Of a DNA stretch of 64,000 nucleotides, positions 1 to 11,597 are shown one piece after another. The position numbers and the translations under genes were made by a program. Below the pieces are notes generated by a model. It did no database searches. It was given only the letters and a program-made list of their open reading frames with translations, and was not told where the DNA came from. Source of the DNA: Siniperca chuatsi (taxonomy: Eukaryota > Chordata > Actinopteri > Centrarchiformes > Sinipercidae). The DNA lies in NCBI RefSeq assembly GCF_020085105.1, contig NC_058052.1, forward strand, positions 20,641,733 through 20,705,732. Reading direction: 5' to 3'. The first letter of the stretch is position 1. Each line of letters starts with the position of its first letter.

Positions 1-123
1 CCATTTCTTTCAATATTAAATAAATAAATAAATATGCCTATGAAATTAATAAATATGGCTATGAAATTGACTCATTTATTTATTTCATAGACATATTTAT
101 TTATTTAATATTGAATAAAATGG
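1..123. repeat. 123-bp near-perfect AT-rich palindrome
   Basis: The left arm begins CCATTTCTTTCAATATTAAA at position 1. The right arm ends TTTAATATTGAATAAAATGG at 123. The arms are inverted copies over about 53 bp, with a few mismatches and a centre of about 15-20 bp. It may be a small foldback MITE or a cruciform-prone sequence. Confidence 0.75.
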
Positions 124-1089
124 AAATATCATATGTATCAGCAGTTTGTCAGTCAGAATTACAGGGTAATCATTAAATCCAGAAACATTCTCAAAAGGTT
201 GATGTTTGAAAGCATGAAAATTGTATTTTTCCTTTCACACAGACTTAACATACCAGTCTTCTAGATGTTATATAGTATGTCACTGTAACAGAGCAGACCT
301 GTCATTATTGAGAGCAGTGACGGCGCTGAGCTGATTAAATTACAGTCGAGTTTCAACATGCTTGTAATAACTCTGGTGGTATCAGGGCACAGTGTCCTGC
401 ACACTGATAGGCAAGCAAACATCTACTTCTGACTGGCTATATCTATACTTGATAAGAAGTTGTGGCAAACGTCACAGTAGCGTCAAGCCTTAACTTGGAA
501 TTTGGAAGCATGTAGGGCACTTGACACATGACTGCTGTAGATATCGAACCTGTTCTTTGATTACACAACAGTCTCTCTGAACATTGGGATTACCTGCATG
601 TGGGCAGCCTCCAGCATCTTTTGGAAACTCAGCCCTCGTTTACTTTTATTACAATAGTTAAAATTTCTGAGGCACACCATTTTTTGAAAATCTGAGGAGT
701 TTATTAAGTGTTCGTGTCAGTCTGATATGATCACCTCAGGGACATCCTCCGGTGTGGTTAGACAAAAGACAGACCAGTATACTGTAAGTGTTTTGTTCTG
801 TTTCGAAGAAATGTCAATTGGGCAACGTTCGTTCTTTTCGGGCAGCTCACTTATCGAGAAGCCAGTTAGAGTTCTCAGTTTAAGGACAGGTCCAAGCTGG
901 ACTAGTCAGCCGACTGTATCAGGGCAGGTGCTAAAACAAACATATTTGCTATGTCAACACAGTGCCTCGTCCGGAAACAGCTCATCACCCTCACCTTGTC
1001 AAGCCCACGCCACTGTAGGTGAAATTCATTTAGAGATGAATGAATCGAGAGGATAACAAAAAGGGCTTTCATTAAATTAAATTACCTTC
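124..1089. other. adss2 intron sequence, no gene seen
   Basis: No adss2 exon or other recognisable gene was found here. A 109-codon open frame at 727-1056 shows no family resemblance and is treated as chance. Confidence 0.5.
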
Positions 1090-1097
1090 CTCTAGAC

Positions 1098-1758
1098 CAG
1101 GGATTTTCAAACTGTGAGGCGATGCAAGAGAGTTTCAGAAGGGCTTCGGAGGGATAGGCGTAGGTGGTTTTAAAGTATCTTAATTGCCCCAATTTGCCTC
1201 CTATGTGCATCCTTCACGATGCACATAATTGTAGATTTCAGGATATCATTATCTCAGATGTCCATCATGAATAAACATCCAATAAATCTCTTTAGAAATC
1301 AGAAAAGACGCTCCTTATAACTCCAGAATTTGCCTGAAAATCATGACATTTTTAAGGTTTCTTCAGTATCAAAGTAATCCAGTGATAGTTGTCTGTACAT
1401 CCACGGGTACATTGCAAACAGGAACTGCTAATGGCTAATTTGGCTTACTTTTAATGGTGCCAGTTTGCCAAAATCTAAACAAATATAGGTTTAAAAAATG
1501 GGGTTCAAGTTGTAGCCCATAGTTACTCACTGAAACCATAACAACATCCCCCCAAAGCATTGTGGGAGCTGTAGTTCCAAGACTAAGAGCTGATGATTAT
1601 CTACCAAATAGAAGTAAGAAGAAAAGATACAATATAAACTTTTTTCAAGTTGCACTATAGTTTTTTGACATTACTAAGGCTGTGAATGTCCCATGGGGAT
1701 GCTGTTGTCTCCATTGGGTCTGAGGGGGGCCCACAGTGTCAGACTTTGAAAACCTCCG
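1098..1758. mobile_element. hAT-type non-autonomous DNA transposon (MITE), 661 bp
   Basis: The element starts CAGGGATTTTCAAACTG and ends CAGACTTTGAAAACCTCCG, which are imperfect inverted termini of the CAGNGNTTTTCAAA kind seen in hAT elements. It is flanked by a perfect 8-bp direct repeat, CTCTAGAC, at 1090-1097 and 1759-1766. Eight base pairs is the hAT target-duplication length. No transposase frame is present. It sits in an adss2 intron about 100 bp before the exon at 1860. Confidence 0.85.
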
Positions 1759-1859
1759 CTCTAGACAAAGCTTCCTATGTTTTTTTCAGTTGCATGTTTG
1801 TTCAACCAATATATACAGTATAAATAAAAAGTATGATCGGTCTCCTCGTATCATTGCAG

Positions 1860-2014
1860 GGACGTACCCGTTTGTGACATCGTCCAACTGCACGGTGGGC
1901 GGGGTGTGTACGGGTCTCGGCATGCCGCCTCAGAACGTCGGGGAGGTTTACGGGGTCGTCAAGGCATACACCACCAGAGTGGGCATCGGAGCGTTCCCCT
2001 CCGAGCAGAGCAAC
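1860..2014 (+). CDS. adss2: adss2 coding exon (first in window)
   Basis: The acceptor AG is at 1858-1859 and the donor GT at 2015-2016. The first two bases complete a glycine codon split with the missing upstream exon (the residue before TYPFVTSS). It encodes 51 further whole codons ending AFPSEQSN. The acceptor lies only about 100 bp right of a hAT-type MITE. Confidence 0.95.
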
Positions 2015-5000
2015 GTAAGAGGACACACAGTAATTATACCACCCATCAAACATGACATAAGACATGAAGTCCTTTTTTTAAATCATGTTTTTAAAAAGGA
2101 TGAAGCTGTCACAGGGTATGTAATTCTCAAAATTACTTTTTGCTAAAAAAAAAGATGGATAGTATGTCACAGGAAAAGCAGTTGGTTTACAACTAAGTTT
2201 AATGTTGTACACCTTTAATCTTAGTTGTAAATCAAGTAAAAGTGAGAAATTAAGAACATTTGGGGGAAATAACCTGTTCTTTATTCACACGTCATACTGT
2301 CAACACGTTCATGCGGTATTCGCCTTGTTTACACGGTCAAACATGTGTAACGACTTAATACGTACAGTATACAGCAGAAGGTGAGGAGTAGGAGTAGCTT
2401 TGTTTTCAAACAGCACCACCCAGAGGAGGTTTTGCTACACTGCCACCAATAACCAGCTGTAGTAAATATATATCAATAAATCTGCCTGTGACACCTGCTC
2501 ATGACTAAAACTGAAGCCTGAATGCAGAGCCCGATCTCTAATGGCTGAATATTTTACATTGAATATTTACCAAACAAAATTCACAAGTCAGAGAGCAGCA
2601 AAGACTGGGGGACTGTCTGCGCTCATCTTGTTGTCTTTAGGAGATCGGAGAGCTACTTCAGACTCGGGGGAAGGAAGTGGGCGTGACCACAGGCAGGAAG
2701 AGGCGATGTGGTTGGCTGGATCTGGTGCTCATCAAATATGCACACATGATCAATGGCTTCACCGCGTGAGTTCAGTGTGCATGTGTGTGTTTCGATTTGA
2801 TTTGTTTAGTTTTATGTGTGTGTGTGTATCGGAGGTTCCCTGAAGTGTTTATGTTTGCATCAGGGTGAAAATGTTTGACAAAGCATTTAGTAGACAGGGA
2901 GATAAATGTGGAGCAGTGAGCGATGAGGATTGGTTATAAGTTGCTTAGCAGAGCAACCTGTGTATTCAGTAAGAGTCTTTGCTGTCTGTGGGTGCACACT
3001 AATAACCTTCCTGTCCCCTTTGTACCCCCCCAGTTTAGCGCTCACCAAGCTGGACATACTTGACGTGTTCGCAGAGATCAAAGTGGGCGTAGCGTACAAA
3101 GTTGCCAACCAAACTATACCTCATTTTCCAGGTGAGCCTGTGTGTGAATGACTACTTCTTGTGTAAGTGTCAAAATACATTCCAGCACATATTACCTTGA
3201 AATCCTTGAAAGTTTGTGAATTTGAGGGGGGAAATCAATGCCTTAAAAGTTTTTGAAAATAGTGCTTGAATTTATATATTTTGTGTAAGAACAGAAAATT
3301 AAGTTCTTTTGATATATATATATTTTTTTACTTAAAGTAACATCACTATAACACATTCAAGCCTCTCTTTTTAATTGTTGTTGTGAGCTTCTGTAAAGAC
3401 TGCTAGTTCTCATTATAGAAATTCTCAGTGTTGATCCGTGTTCAACTATTCTGAGTTGGGTCCTTGAATTTCAGGGAATTGGGCCTGGAAAGTTCTTGAA
3501 AAGTCCTTGAATTTGATGTTTAAGAAGGTGTGGGAACCATGATATTAAGAGAATAATTGAAAGGCTTCGAGCAATGTTGTTAGAAACCTTTCTCTTTTCT
3601 CTCTCGTTTTTGCTCAGGATACAGGTAGATAGAATAGGGGCAGAGTATTAGTATACAGCAGCGTCAGGCTAACAAGTGTGTCAAAGGAGTTGAGTGCAAA
3701 ATATGGAATTTAACGACAACTGTACCTTTTTACCTTTTCCACTCGCATAACAAAGAGTGTATCTCAAATGGGAAAAATGTGTTGAGATGCAATTGTTTTC
3801 CACCTTCCAAGCAGATCACACTGTTACTGACTTTTGACAAGTCTAAACTGATATCAGTGAAAAAGTGGAGTCGGTGAATCTCTGCCTTTTAATGGATATT
3901 GTCTAACCTCTTGTTGGCCTGTCTCCAGCTTTTCCTCTTCTGCCAGTCTATACGATTATTTTACATATCGATCTGTTGTCATAGCTGTTGGATTGCAGTC
4001 TCCTGTGAAGCTAATGGTTTGATATCCCCCCAACACCAACCCCTTGTCTCATTGATTCTGTGCCAGCCAATCAGGAGGTGTTGCAGCGTGTGGAGGTCCA
4101 GTATGAGACGCTGCCGGGCTGGAAAAGCGACACCTCGGCTGCAAGAAGCTTTGAGGAGCTGCCTGAGAACGCCCAGAAATATGTCCGCTTCATTGAGGAC
4201 CATGTGGGAGTGCCTGGTATGACCCCACATATACACACACACAATCCTTGATACACAGAATACATAGAAAATATACATTTTAAATGATAGATTATATGAT
4301 TTTAACTGTCCCGATTCTGTCAAAAATACATCGTTGACTAAACTAAATCATTAACGTGTTTGAGAACCAGTGCTTTCACTTTTAATCCCAATGCTGTTTT
4401 AACCCTGTTTTAATTGTTTTCAATGTTGACTATAAGGGAGCTTATACTCAGTAAACCTGGAGGGGTTTAAATTTGGGTTGCGACTAATGATTATTTTCAT
4501 TATTGATTAATCTGCTGACTATTGATAAATCGATTAATCATTTGGTCTATAAAATGTCAGAAAATAGTGAAAATTGCCCGTCACAATTTCCCAGAGCCCA
4601 AATAGCTTGTTTCGTCTCAGCTGGACCACAAGGAAAACTACTTAAAATGGTCTGTTGTGTTTATAGACAGTACATTTTGAATTTGAACAGGTCATTACAG
4701 AGCGAATATAAAAATGTTTTCCCATGTTCAAATGAAATTTCAAATAAAAAGTGACAGCCCTAATGTATACGTGGTTTCTAATAGTCTTTTTACGCATGTA
4801 AAAGTACTGCAGACAGAAGAACTGCTGTGACAGCGAAGTGAGGGTGTTGAAAGGAGAGATAATTACACAGAGCGATGCTCTCTCATATTTAAATTAATTA
4901 TATCCACATAAAACTACACAAATCAAAGTCAAACTAAAACTGAAACAAATTCAAAGTAGCCTCTAGAATTAAATAAGTCGGTTTCCACCACATTTGACTA

Positions 5001-5062
5001 TTTGTAAAATTCACACACATTGGTGCAGAGCTCCGCTCTGTCTGTCTGTCTTCTCACTGCAC

Positions 5063-5125
<63 letters not shown>

Positions 5126-5465
5126 CGAAGTCAGGACTGACCAACGTCAGCATCTTGTTTCACTAATATAGTTAAAACAAGTAAGCCATGCTTCCAATAT
5201 AAGGTTGGGGGTAAGGGAGAAATCTGATTACTGACCTGCTGCATGTAAACACATTCTCCGATTACCTGCGTAACCTGGTTTCTCTGAGTATCCTGGTTTG
5301 AGGGCATGTAAACGTACCGATTGACACACAGACCTGAGACCTGTAGCAACAGAACAGGACATCCTCTACTGTAGAGAAATTAACACATACGTCTGCCTCT
5401 CTCTTTCTTCAGTCAAGTGGATCGGAGTTGGCAAGTCTCGGGAGTCGATGATCCAGCTATTCTAG
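1860..5465 (+). CDS. adss2: adss2 (adenylosuccinate synthetase 2), 3' part: five coding exons, C-terminal ~193 residues
   Basis: The enzyme joins IMP and aspartate using GTP to make adenylosuccinate, the first committed step from IMP to AMP, in the cytosol. Exons are 1860-2014, 2641-2765, 3034-3131, 4067-4216 and 5413-5465. All have AG acceptors and, except the last, GT donors, and the phases join without a frame break. The spliced protein reads through [20 protein letters not shown], then [12 protein letters not shown], then the [11 protein letters not shown] stretch (IMP/aspartate-binding region of the family), TKLDILD (guanine-recognition region) and ends [18 protein letters not shown], the family's usual C-terminus. 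[12 protein letters not shown] favours ADSS2 over the muscle ADSS1 paralogue. A typical family member is about 456 aa, so roughly the first 260 residues, including the GTP-binding N-terminus, lie left of the window. I found no earlier exon in 1-1859. No frameshift or lost motif is seen in the part present. Confidence 0.95.
2641..2765 (+). CDS. adss2: adss2 coding exon
   Basis: The acceptor AG is at 2639-2640 and the donor GT at 2766-2767. It encodes [20 protein letters not shown] followed by [21 protein letters not shown], the loop that contacts IMP and aspartate in the enzyme family. It ends two bases into an alanine codon. Confidence 0.95.
3034..3131 (+). CDS. adss2: adss2 coding exon
   Basis: The acceptor CAG ends at 3033 and the donor GT is at 3132-3133. 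It encodes [20 protein letters not shown] and continues to IPHFP. The TKLD stretch corresponds to the guanine-binding motif of the family. Phases on both sides match the neighbouring exons. Confidence 0.94.
3185..3545. repeat. dispersed repeat with CCTTGAA/CTTGAATTT motifs in an adss2 intron
   Basis: The stretch carries repeated CCTTGAAA and TCCTTGAATTT words and ends GTGTGGGAACC. I recognise this style as a common interspersed repeat of teleost genomes. The family name and exact borders were not resolved. Confidence 0.45.
4067..4216 (+). CDS. adss2: adss2 coding exon
   Basis: The acceptor CAG ends at 4066 and the donor GT is at 4217-4218. It encodes [20 protein letters not shown] and continues to [12 protein letters not shown], matching the C-terminal domain of ADSS2. 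It ends one base into the valine codon completed by the last exon. Confidence 0.94.
4477..4762 (+). repeat. teleost dispersed repeat (GATTAATC family), copy 1
   Basis: It begins GTTGCGACTAATGATTATTT, contains ATCGATTAATCATTTGGTC and AAAATGTCAGAAAATAGTG, and ends AGTGACAGCCCTAATG. A second diverged copy on the opposite strand is at about 41728-41990. It is probably a non-autonomous DNA element; superfamily was not determined. Confidence 0.6.
5064..5120. repeat. (CA)n microsatellite
   Basis: Uninterrupted CA dinucleotide tract of about 57 bp in the last adss2 intron. Confidence 0.98.
5413..5465 (+). CDS. adss2: adss2 terminal coding exon
   Basis: The acceptor AG is at 5411-5412. It encodes [17 protein letters not shown] and the TAG stop at 5463-5465. 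This exact terminus is characteristic of vertebrate adenylosuccinate synthetases. The 3' UTR follows directly and includes a short (CA)n tract at 5513-5538. Confidence 0.95.
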
Positions 5466-6659
5466 ACGAAGGGAGGAGAAACACAAGCAAAGAGGACACA
5501 CAGCAACTCCCCCACACACACACACACACACACACACAGCCTACCTACCTGTCTCAACTCTCCAACAGAGACATGACCATCATGTCTGTTCTTAATGCTT
5601 TATCATTGTGTCATCAGACTGTCCCATGTTACAGACTCCCATCAGACTGACCTCCCTGTATGAATGGTTCCCGGCATCTCCATCGGGATTTTTAGCAGTT
5701 TTAAACTTTAGGATAACAGTTCCGCAAGTCAACTCCCTCTTTAATTTGTCCCTGTTTATATCGTAGCCGTTTATTTCAGACATGCAACACCAGCTGCCAT
5801 CAGGTCTGAGAGAGGACGTGAGGGAACGGACTCAACACGCACACCGACGGAGACACGGGATCACTGCCCGGAGGAACTGTCCACAGACGTTTGGTTGTTC
5901 AAACTTTGTTTTAAGTGTATTTTTGTTAATCTATGCTGTGTTTTAAATGCGCTGTGTCAGTCCGATGTACATCAGTTTAAAAGTTTTAACCACTGTACTT
6001 TAGATGCTTTGGACTATATCTGCTTTATGTTTTATTCTGCCAGGTTTACAGAACAATCAGACATGATAAAGGGATCCTTTTAATATTGGTAATGTGTCTT
6101 ATTTGTGTTTGTTTTTTCGTCGTCAGACAGATGTTTGGAGTAAAACCTTCTAATATTGCCTTGTCATTCAACCAAAAAATTTGCTTTTAAATTTCCTGTA
6201 GCTAGCGACTGCTTCCACTGAATGCTGTTGATGAAATGCTGACACACATCTTCCCATATTATAATGGTTCGATAATGGCTCGTGTTTTCAGATTTAATTT
6301 TAGCAGGTGAGTTTTCCGAACCATTATAGAGAATCTGGTATAACAAATGAAAAGTAATTCAGTAGGCCAGCATCTTTCCACTCACATTCTCATGATTGTC
6401 TATCTTATTTTTACTACTGATTTCTTTGCACTTTCAGTACAATCGTCTGTGAAAGTGTAAAGAAAGGCAACGGTTAAGTGTAAATATGGATTGATAAATG
6501 CTGTATAAGACAGTTGTTCATCTTTCTCCATTTTTTTCTGCCATTGTTATAACACACATCTTTAAAACCAGGAAAATAAGGCATACATAAGTTTAGTCTG
6601 AAGATGCATTTTGCCATCAGAAAAACAAAACTGGTACTCCTCACTGTTTAACCAATAAA
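5466..6659 (+). other. adss2: putative adss2 3' UTR with poly(A) signal
   Basis: After the TAG the sequence is non-coding and AT-rich. The first canonical AATAAA on this strand is at 6654-6659, followed by a T/G-containing stretch, so this is the most economical end of the transcript. A second AATAAA at 8282-8287 could serve a longer form. The end point is inferred from sequence only. Confidence 0.4.
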
Positions 6660-9250
6660 ATGTTACCATCCAATTGAGCCTATCAGTTACCTGCTGGTGT
6701 GATTTCACAGCCGGAAAACAGTGTCTAATTGCATTCAGGCAATGTCGGCAGAATGAGAAGAACAGGAAAACGACTTGGGAGTGTTCACGCTTTGTTCCAA
6801 GATGGTTACCCTGACTGCTAGTCTTGTAGTCATATCATCTAAAAGGCCTTAATTAGCTACTTTAACAGTTCTGTATTTGGAGCGGTTTGTTGACAAGTGA
6901 AACCAGATACATATAAACTGTAGCGCTCCTTTTAAATTCGCTAAGTCAATTATATTAGTGTTACTATTGGATTTTATTTAGATGTAACTGCCAGCGATGA
7001 TGGCTTTCTAGCCTTTTTGCCAACGATTTGTTGGTGATATCTGACTTGGAATTACAACCAGGAGACTGACGTGTGTTTTTACGACTCGGTTGCTGATAAT
7101 TACGGTCTTAACAATATGACACGAATGCAGCATTATTCTTCCTGTTTGTGGTTTAAATCAGTTTTGTATACTGCGAAATATGGTCTTTAGATATTTACAT
7201 TGTTATGTTAAAGGGTGCTCCAGTGATTTAGTATTGCTCTTCCATAAAGTAGGGGGACTAACAAGAGACAGATTTTTTAAAAGTAGTCAAAATTGAAGCA
7301 GCAGAGGCCAAGATATCCTGTCTTTTAGTCCCTAGTATGGAGTCAAGCTCCTCTATTTCCATAATGCAACTCAGTGGCATCTTTTATTATTCCAAGTTCA
7401 CGCCATATGGGATGAATGACAGAGATGGGGAAGATTCCCATGTTAGCAACTTGTGAGCGCTCACATAATCCGATAAATCAAGATGGTTTTGTGATTACAG
7501 AATTTGTCATGTGAGCGTTAAAAACACCGTGCACTGACAACACAAAACTACATCCATTAAATTTGGGTTTAATTACATTAAGAACGGACTTTGTCTGACG
7601 TGGGTTATCCATGTTTGGTTTTAGGCACTTCAAGTTTGGTTTTTGTCCCAGTTTCCCAGTTGTGATTACCACTTGGGTGTTCACATGAACATTATTTACA
7701 AGCTGGAATCTCGTGATTATGATGACTTTAATATGACATGAATGTGGCATTAGACCAGACTTTGGAAAGCTCCACCAGAGCCTGAGCTTTGTGCACAATT
7801 GACGGAATGTTCCTTTTTAATGAGGCCCTAACAGCTTGCTTCATTAGAGGTGGAGAACTGGAAACCAAACAACTCTTGGTAAAGCTGAACAAGTTTTGGA
7901 AAAATTGTCACCAATGTTAGACACACAGCTGTCATAACAATGTGTCACAAAAGTATAAGTTCCACTTTAAAAACATATTGTGGTGTTTTGAAATAGATTC
8001 TTAAAATATTCTATTTTCACATTATCACAAGAATTATTTGCAGATGCGATTGAATGTGTTTTTGTTTTTTATGTCAGATATTAGAAACTCAACCTGTTTT
8101 GCACTGGCAGCAAGACGGCTGCACATTACACGTTTTGTTTTGTTTTTATTCCAAAACACAATTAAGTATAAACATGAAACAATTGATTCCAGAAATTTTG
8201 CTTTCAGTATTTTAAAAGAAAGAAGCAGTGAGTCAATTTTTCTGGGAAGTCTTTAGTCAAATGATTGATATGTAATTTTGGAATAAAATTCATCTACTTG
8301 TCAGTTATATAAAATACTATCTAATCCACTTCGTCTCTGGTGAGCTAACATTTTTCTCAGGACATTGATTAAAAAGGGGATGTTTTTAAAAAAAATGTAT
8401 TTATTCTTCATGCTAGTTTTGTCTTGAGATTGTTTGTAACTGCTGAAACCAGTTTGACTCCAAACGGAGTCAGCAAAACCCCATGTATATTCTCAACAAC
8501 TCTTTTAAATTTAAAATGGTGTTTTCTGAATTCCATCCATCTCTATCTGCTCTACTGAACAGTGCATGCTTGATATCGGTGTCTCCTTGTTTCCCAACAG
8601 CAGCACTGTTGTTTTTGCTGTGAACATTTATCCCTTTACATGCTCACACTGCCAACTTTCACTGAATCCCCTTTCACAACCTGAAAATCTGCACTGTCCA
8701 TTTCTGTCTTTACTGCTTTCCATCCTCCTTTTCTTTCCTTTTATCCTGAACATTTCTTTCCTCCTCCTTCCTCCACTGTTTAGCCCACTAACTTGGCATG
8801 TGGTTAAGACTAAATGAATGTTTTAGGCTACATACGCACAATATACACGCAAAAACCCTCAACACATAAGTTATCATCTTAACTCTTATTCTCATTTAAC
8901 TCCGTCATATGCAAATTTCCCCTTTTATTTCCAGTAAAGTCATTTTCAGGTTGGAAAATTTGGTGTTTGTGGAAACGTTGGGATCTCTAGAATTTAAAAT
9001 AAAGTTCTGTGGGTTTGAACAATGTTTGGCTGCAGAGCATGAGTTTGTAATATCAGTGGGGTTTTAAGAGGTTAAAACATACACATCAGCTGATTAAACT
9101 CTAAATGTCAATGTGCAGTATTGCATTACTTTGTGTTATAGAAGTGTAATATATAACTTCAGCGTTCAAATCCGATTTTAAATACATCACCAAGCCTAAC
9201 AGTTTTCAGACTCCCAGATACTTGAGTCTGAACCAGATTTCTTTCTAACT
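6660..9250. other. intergenic DNA with old dispersed repeats; no gene seen
   Basis: No splice-bounded coding exon or RNA gene was recognised. The part near 7209-7480 (beginning AAAGGGTGCTCCAGTG) resembles an interspersed repeat common in teleosts. The remainder is AT-rich and unremarkable. Confidence 0.5.
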
Positions 9251-9257
9251 CTCCATC

Positions 9258-9412
9258 GAACTAGCTATCAGGATATCTAACTATCGAGCTAGCTATCGAA
9301 ATTGTTATCCAGCTAGCTATCGATCTAGTGATTGTGATGTCTAGCTATCGAGGTAACTATCAAGCTTGCTATCAAGCTAGCTATCAATATATCTAGCTAT
9401 CGAGCGAGTTAT
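9258..9412. repeat. degenerate tandem array of a CTAGCTATCGAG-like unit
   Basis: At least ten variants of AGCTATCGAG / TAGCTATCAAG occur with spacers of a few bases over about 155 bp. They are followed by a TATA-rich run (9417-9450) and then the Tc1-like transposon. The unit is itself near-palindromic (CTAGCTAG, ATCGAT). Confidence 0.7.
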
Positions 9413-9486
9413 CGAGATATATATACTATATATACTGTATATACTACAGTTTTCTCTTTATATGTTTAAATAGATATATATAAATA

Positions 9487-10642
9487 CAGATGGGTGACAA
9501 ATTTATGGAAAAACCAACATAAAGTGTCTTAGTAAGGTGTTGGGCCACCACATGCTGCCAGACCAGCTTCAATGCGCCTTGGGATTGATTCTACAAGTCT
9601 CTGTAACTCTATTGGAGGGATGGACACCATTCTTCCTAAAGATATTTCCTCGTTTTGTGTTTTAACACTGTCTAACACGTCGGTCCAAAATCTCCCATAG
9701 GTGTTGAATTGGGTTGAGATCAGGTGACTGTGAAGGCCATAGCATATGATTCACATCATTTTCATACTCCTCAAACCATTCACTGACCTCTCGTGCCCTA
9801 TGGATGGGGACATTGTCACCCTGGAAGAGACCACTCCCATCATCATCATATTATCCTTTGTTTCATCATCGGATAAAGGTGATAACTCAGAACAACTTTG
9901 CAGTCTGAGATTTCCTAAGAGGACAAGTGGAACTAAACCATGCCAGCAAAATGCCCCCCGCAGCATAACAGAGCCACCGGATCCCCTCGCTGTAGGGGTC
10001 AAGCATTCAGGCCTGTACGTTCTCTTGGTGTACGCCACACATGCACTTGCCCACTTGTCGAGAATATGGTGAAGGATGACTCATCTGACCATATCACTTA
10101 CACACATTGCTGTAGACCAATGCCAATGTTTTTTGCACAACTGAACTCTCAAATGTGCATTCATCTTTGTAATGAGGGGTTTATGCACTGCAACCCTACT
10201 ATAATATCCCTCTCTATATAATTGTCGACGGACTGTTCTTGCTCACAGTCTGATCACATCCTGCATTGACATTCTCAGTCACCTGAGGAAGAGTTGCTCT
10301 TCTGTTTTTCCTTACATATCGCACTAATGCACAAGCATCGCGGCCATCAAATGTACGCTGTCGACCACAATTTCCGACCCTATTTACTGATGTCTTTCCC
10401 ACAGATCGAAATGCAGATATCACTTTAGTCACTGTTGCTATTGAAACTCTAGCCAGTTGAGCAGTTTTTGTGACTGAAGCTCCTGCCAACCGTGCCCCAA
10501 CAATGAACGCTGTTTCAAAGTCACTTAAATCTTTTCCTCAGAATCAACTGGGCCTGCTCAGCATTTTTATGCATGTCACAGACCATAATTGGATGTTAAT
10601 TGCTTAATTGTACCATGCATCCTTTAATTTGTCACCAGTCTG
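9487..10642 (-). mobile_element. Tc1/mariner-family transposon, degraded, 1156 bp
   Basis: The left end reads CAGATGGGTGACAAATTTAT. The reverse complement of the right end reads CAGACTGGTGACAAATTAAA. These imperfect terminal inverted repeats are flanked by TA at 9485-9486 and 10643-10644, the Tc1/mariner target. Transposase fragments lie on the minus strand. The length is at the short end for a Tc1 element. Confidence 0.93.
9600..10530 (-). pseudogene. Tc1-like transposase pseudogene
   Basis: On the minus strand the N-terminal helix-turn-helix part is readable at 10489-10214 (TKTAQLARVSIATVTKVISA, then GRQRTFDGRDACALVRYVRK). The catalytic-domain part is at 10038-9751 (GGSVMLRGAFCWHGLVPLV, then a remnant of the region before the DDE aspartate). 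The two parts are in different frames with stops between them, so no intact enzyme is encoded. This is typical of old fish Tc1 copies. Confidence 0.85.
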
Positions 10643-10737
10643 TAGATATATATAAATATCTCATTCTGCTGCACAGTAATTATACTGTTACAGTAAATGT
10701 GCTTTGACATGAATATGTGTAAGAGAGCACTATTGTA

Positions 10738-11597
10738 TGTGGAAAGTAACTAAGTAGATTTACCCAAGAACTGTACTTAAGTACAATTTTCAGATACTTT
10801 GTACTTTACTTGAGTATACATCTGCTCTACTACATTTCAGAGGGAAATATTGTACTTTATCCTCCACTACAATTATTTGACAGATATAGTTACTAGTTAG
10901 GCTACTTTACAGATTACGATTTTTACATTAAAACATATGATAAACTTATAAAATACAACACATTGTCAAAATTAATCCGGTGCTCCCCGATCTTTTTGAC
11001 TAGTGACGCCTTATAAAGAAAACAGTGTCTACTTGGGATCCTTTTTCAGATGAGTTGTTAGCATTTCCACCGGAGACACATTTCCCCTCTAAACTTGTCA
11101 GGTGGTTTCATTTAAAATACAGTTTGTGGCCCAAAGAGGTCAACTCATCCATTATTTAAAAAAAAAGGCAAGTCCAAAAAATGAAAACAGATTTTTTTAG
11201 CAGAAGTTAGTTTTTTCTTCTTTCCTCTCCCATTAATCATCTCACGATCCCTCAGATTTATTTTGTGACCCTTTGGAGGGGGCCCGACCCCTAGGTTGGA
11301 AACCACTGGACTGAACTACTGAACTGATGTAAAGTAGTTAAAAGTAGCTCCAGCTCAAACAGTAAAATGCTGCTTACTCATTCATGCATTAAAAATCTAA
11401 TGTTATATATTATATTATATCAGTCACAGGTGACTTTTACTGCAGAACAAGATACTTTTAAGTATATTTTGCTGGTAATATTTCTGTACTTTTACTCAAG
11501 TAGGATTTTTAATACAGGCTTTTACTTTTATTATTATTACATTATGATATTGGTACTTTTACTTAAGTGAAGGATCTGAATACTTCTTCCACCTCTG
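10738..11597. repeat. ACTTAAGTA-rich dispersed repeat, copy A (interrupted by a hAT MITE)
   Basis: It begins GTGGAAAGTAACTAAGTAG and ends TGAATACTTCTTCCACCTC, giving short inverted GTGGAA.../...TTCCAC termini with repeated ACTTAAGTA and TTTTACTTAAG words. Copies B (12000-12497) and C (16352-16870) share the interior. It is likely a non-autonomous DNA transposon of the kind common in percomorph fish; superfamily not proven. Confidence 0.7.
10979..11312. mobile_element. hAT-like MITE nested in repeat copy A
   Basis: The left end contains GATCTTTTTGACTAGTGACG and the right end ACCCCTAGGTTGGAAACCACTG, inverted with respect to each other in the usual hAT style. Copies B and C lack this block. A clear 8-bp target duplication was not found, so the borders are approximate. 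Confidence 0.6.

Noticed and set aside
1736..2146. 136-codon frame covering the adss2 exon at 1860
   Set aside because: Runs through an intron and the MITE end; only 1860-2014 is exon.
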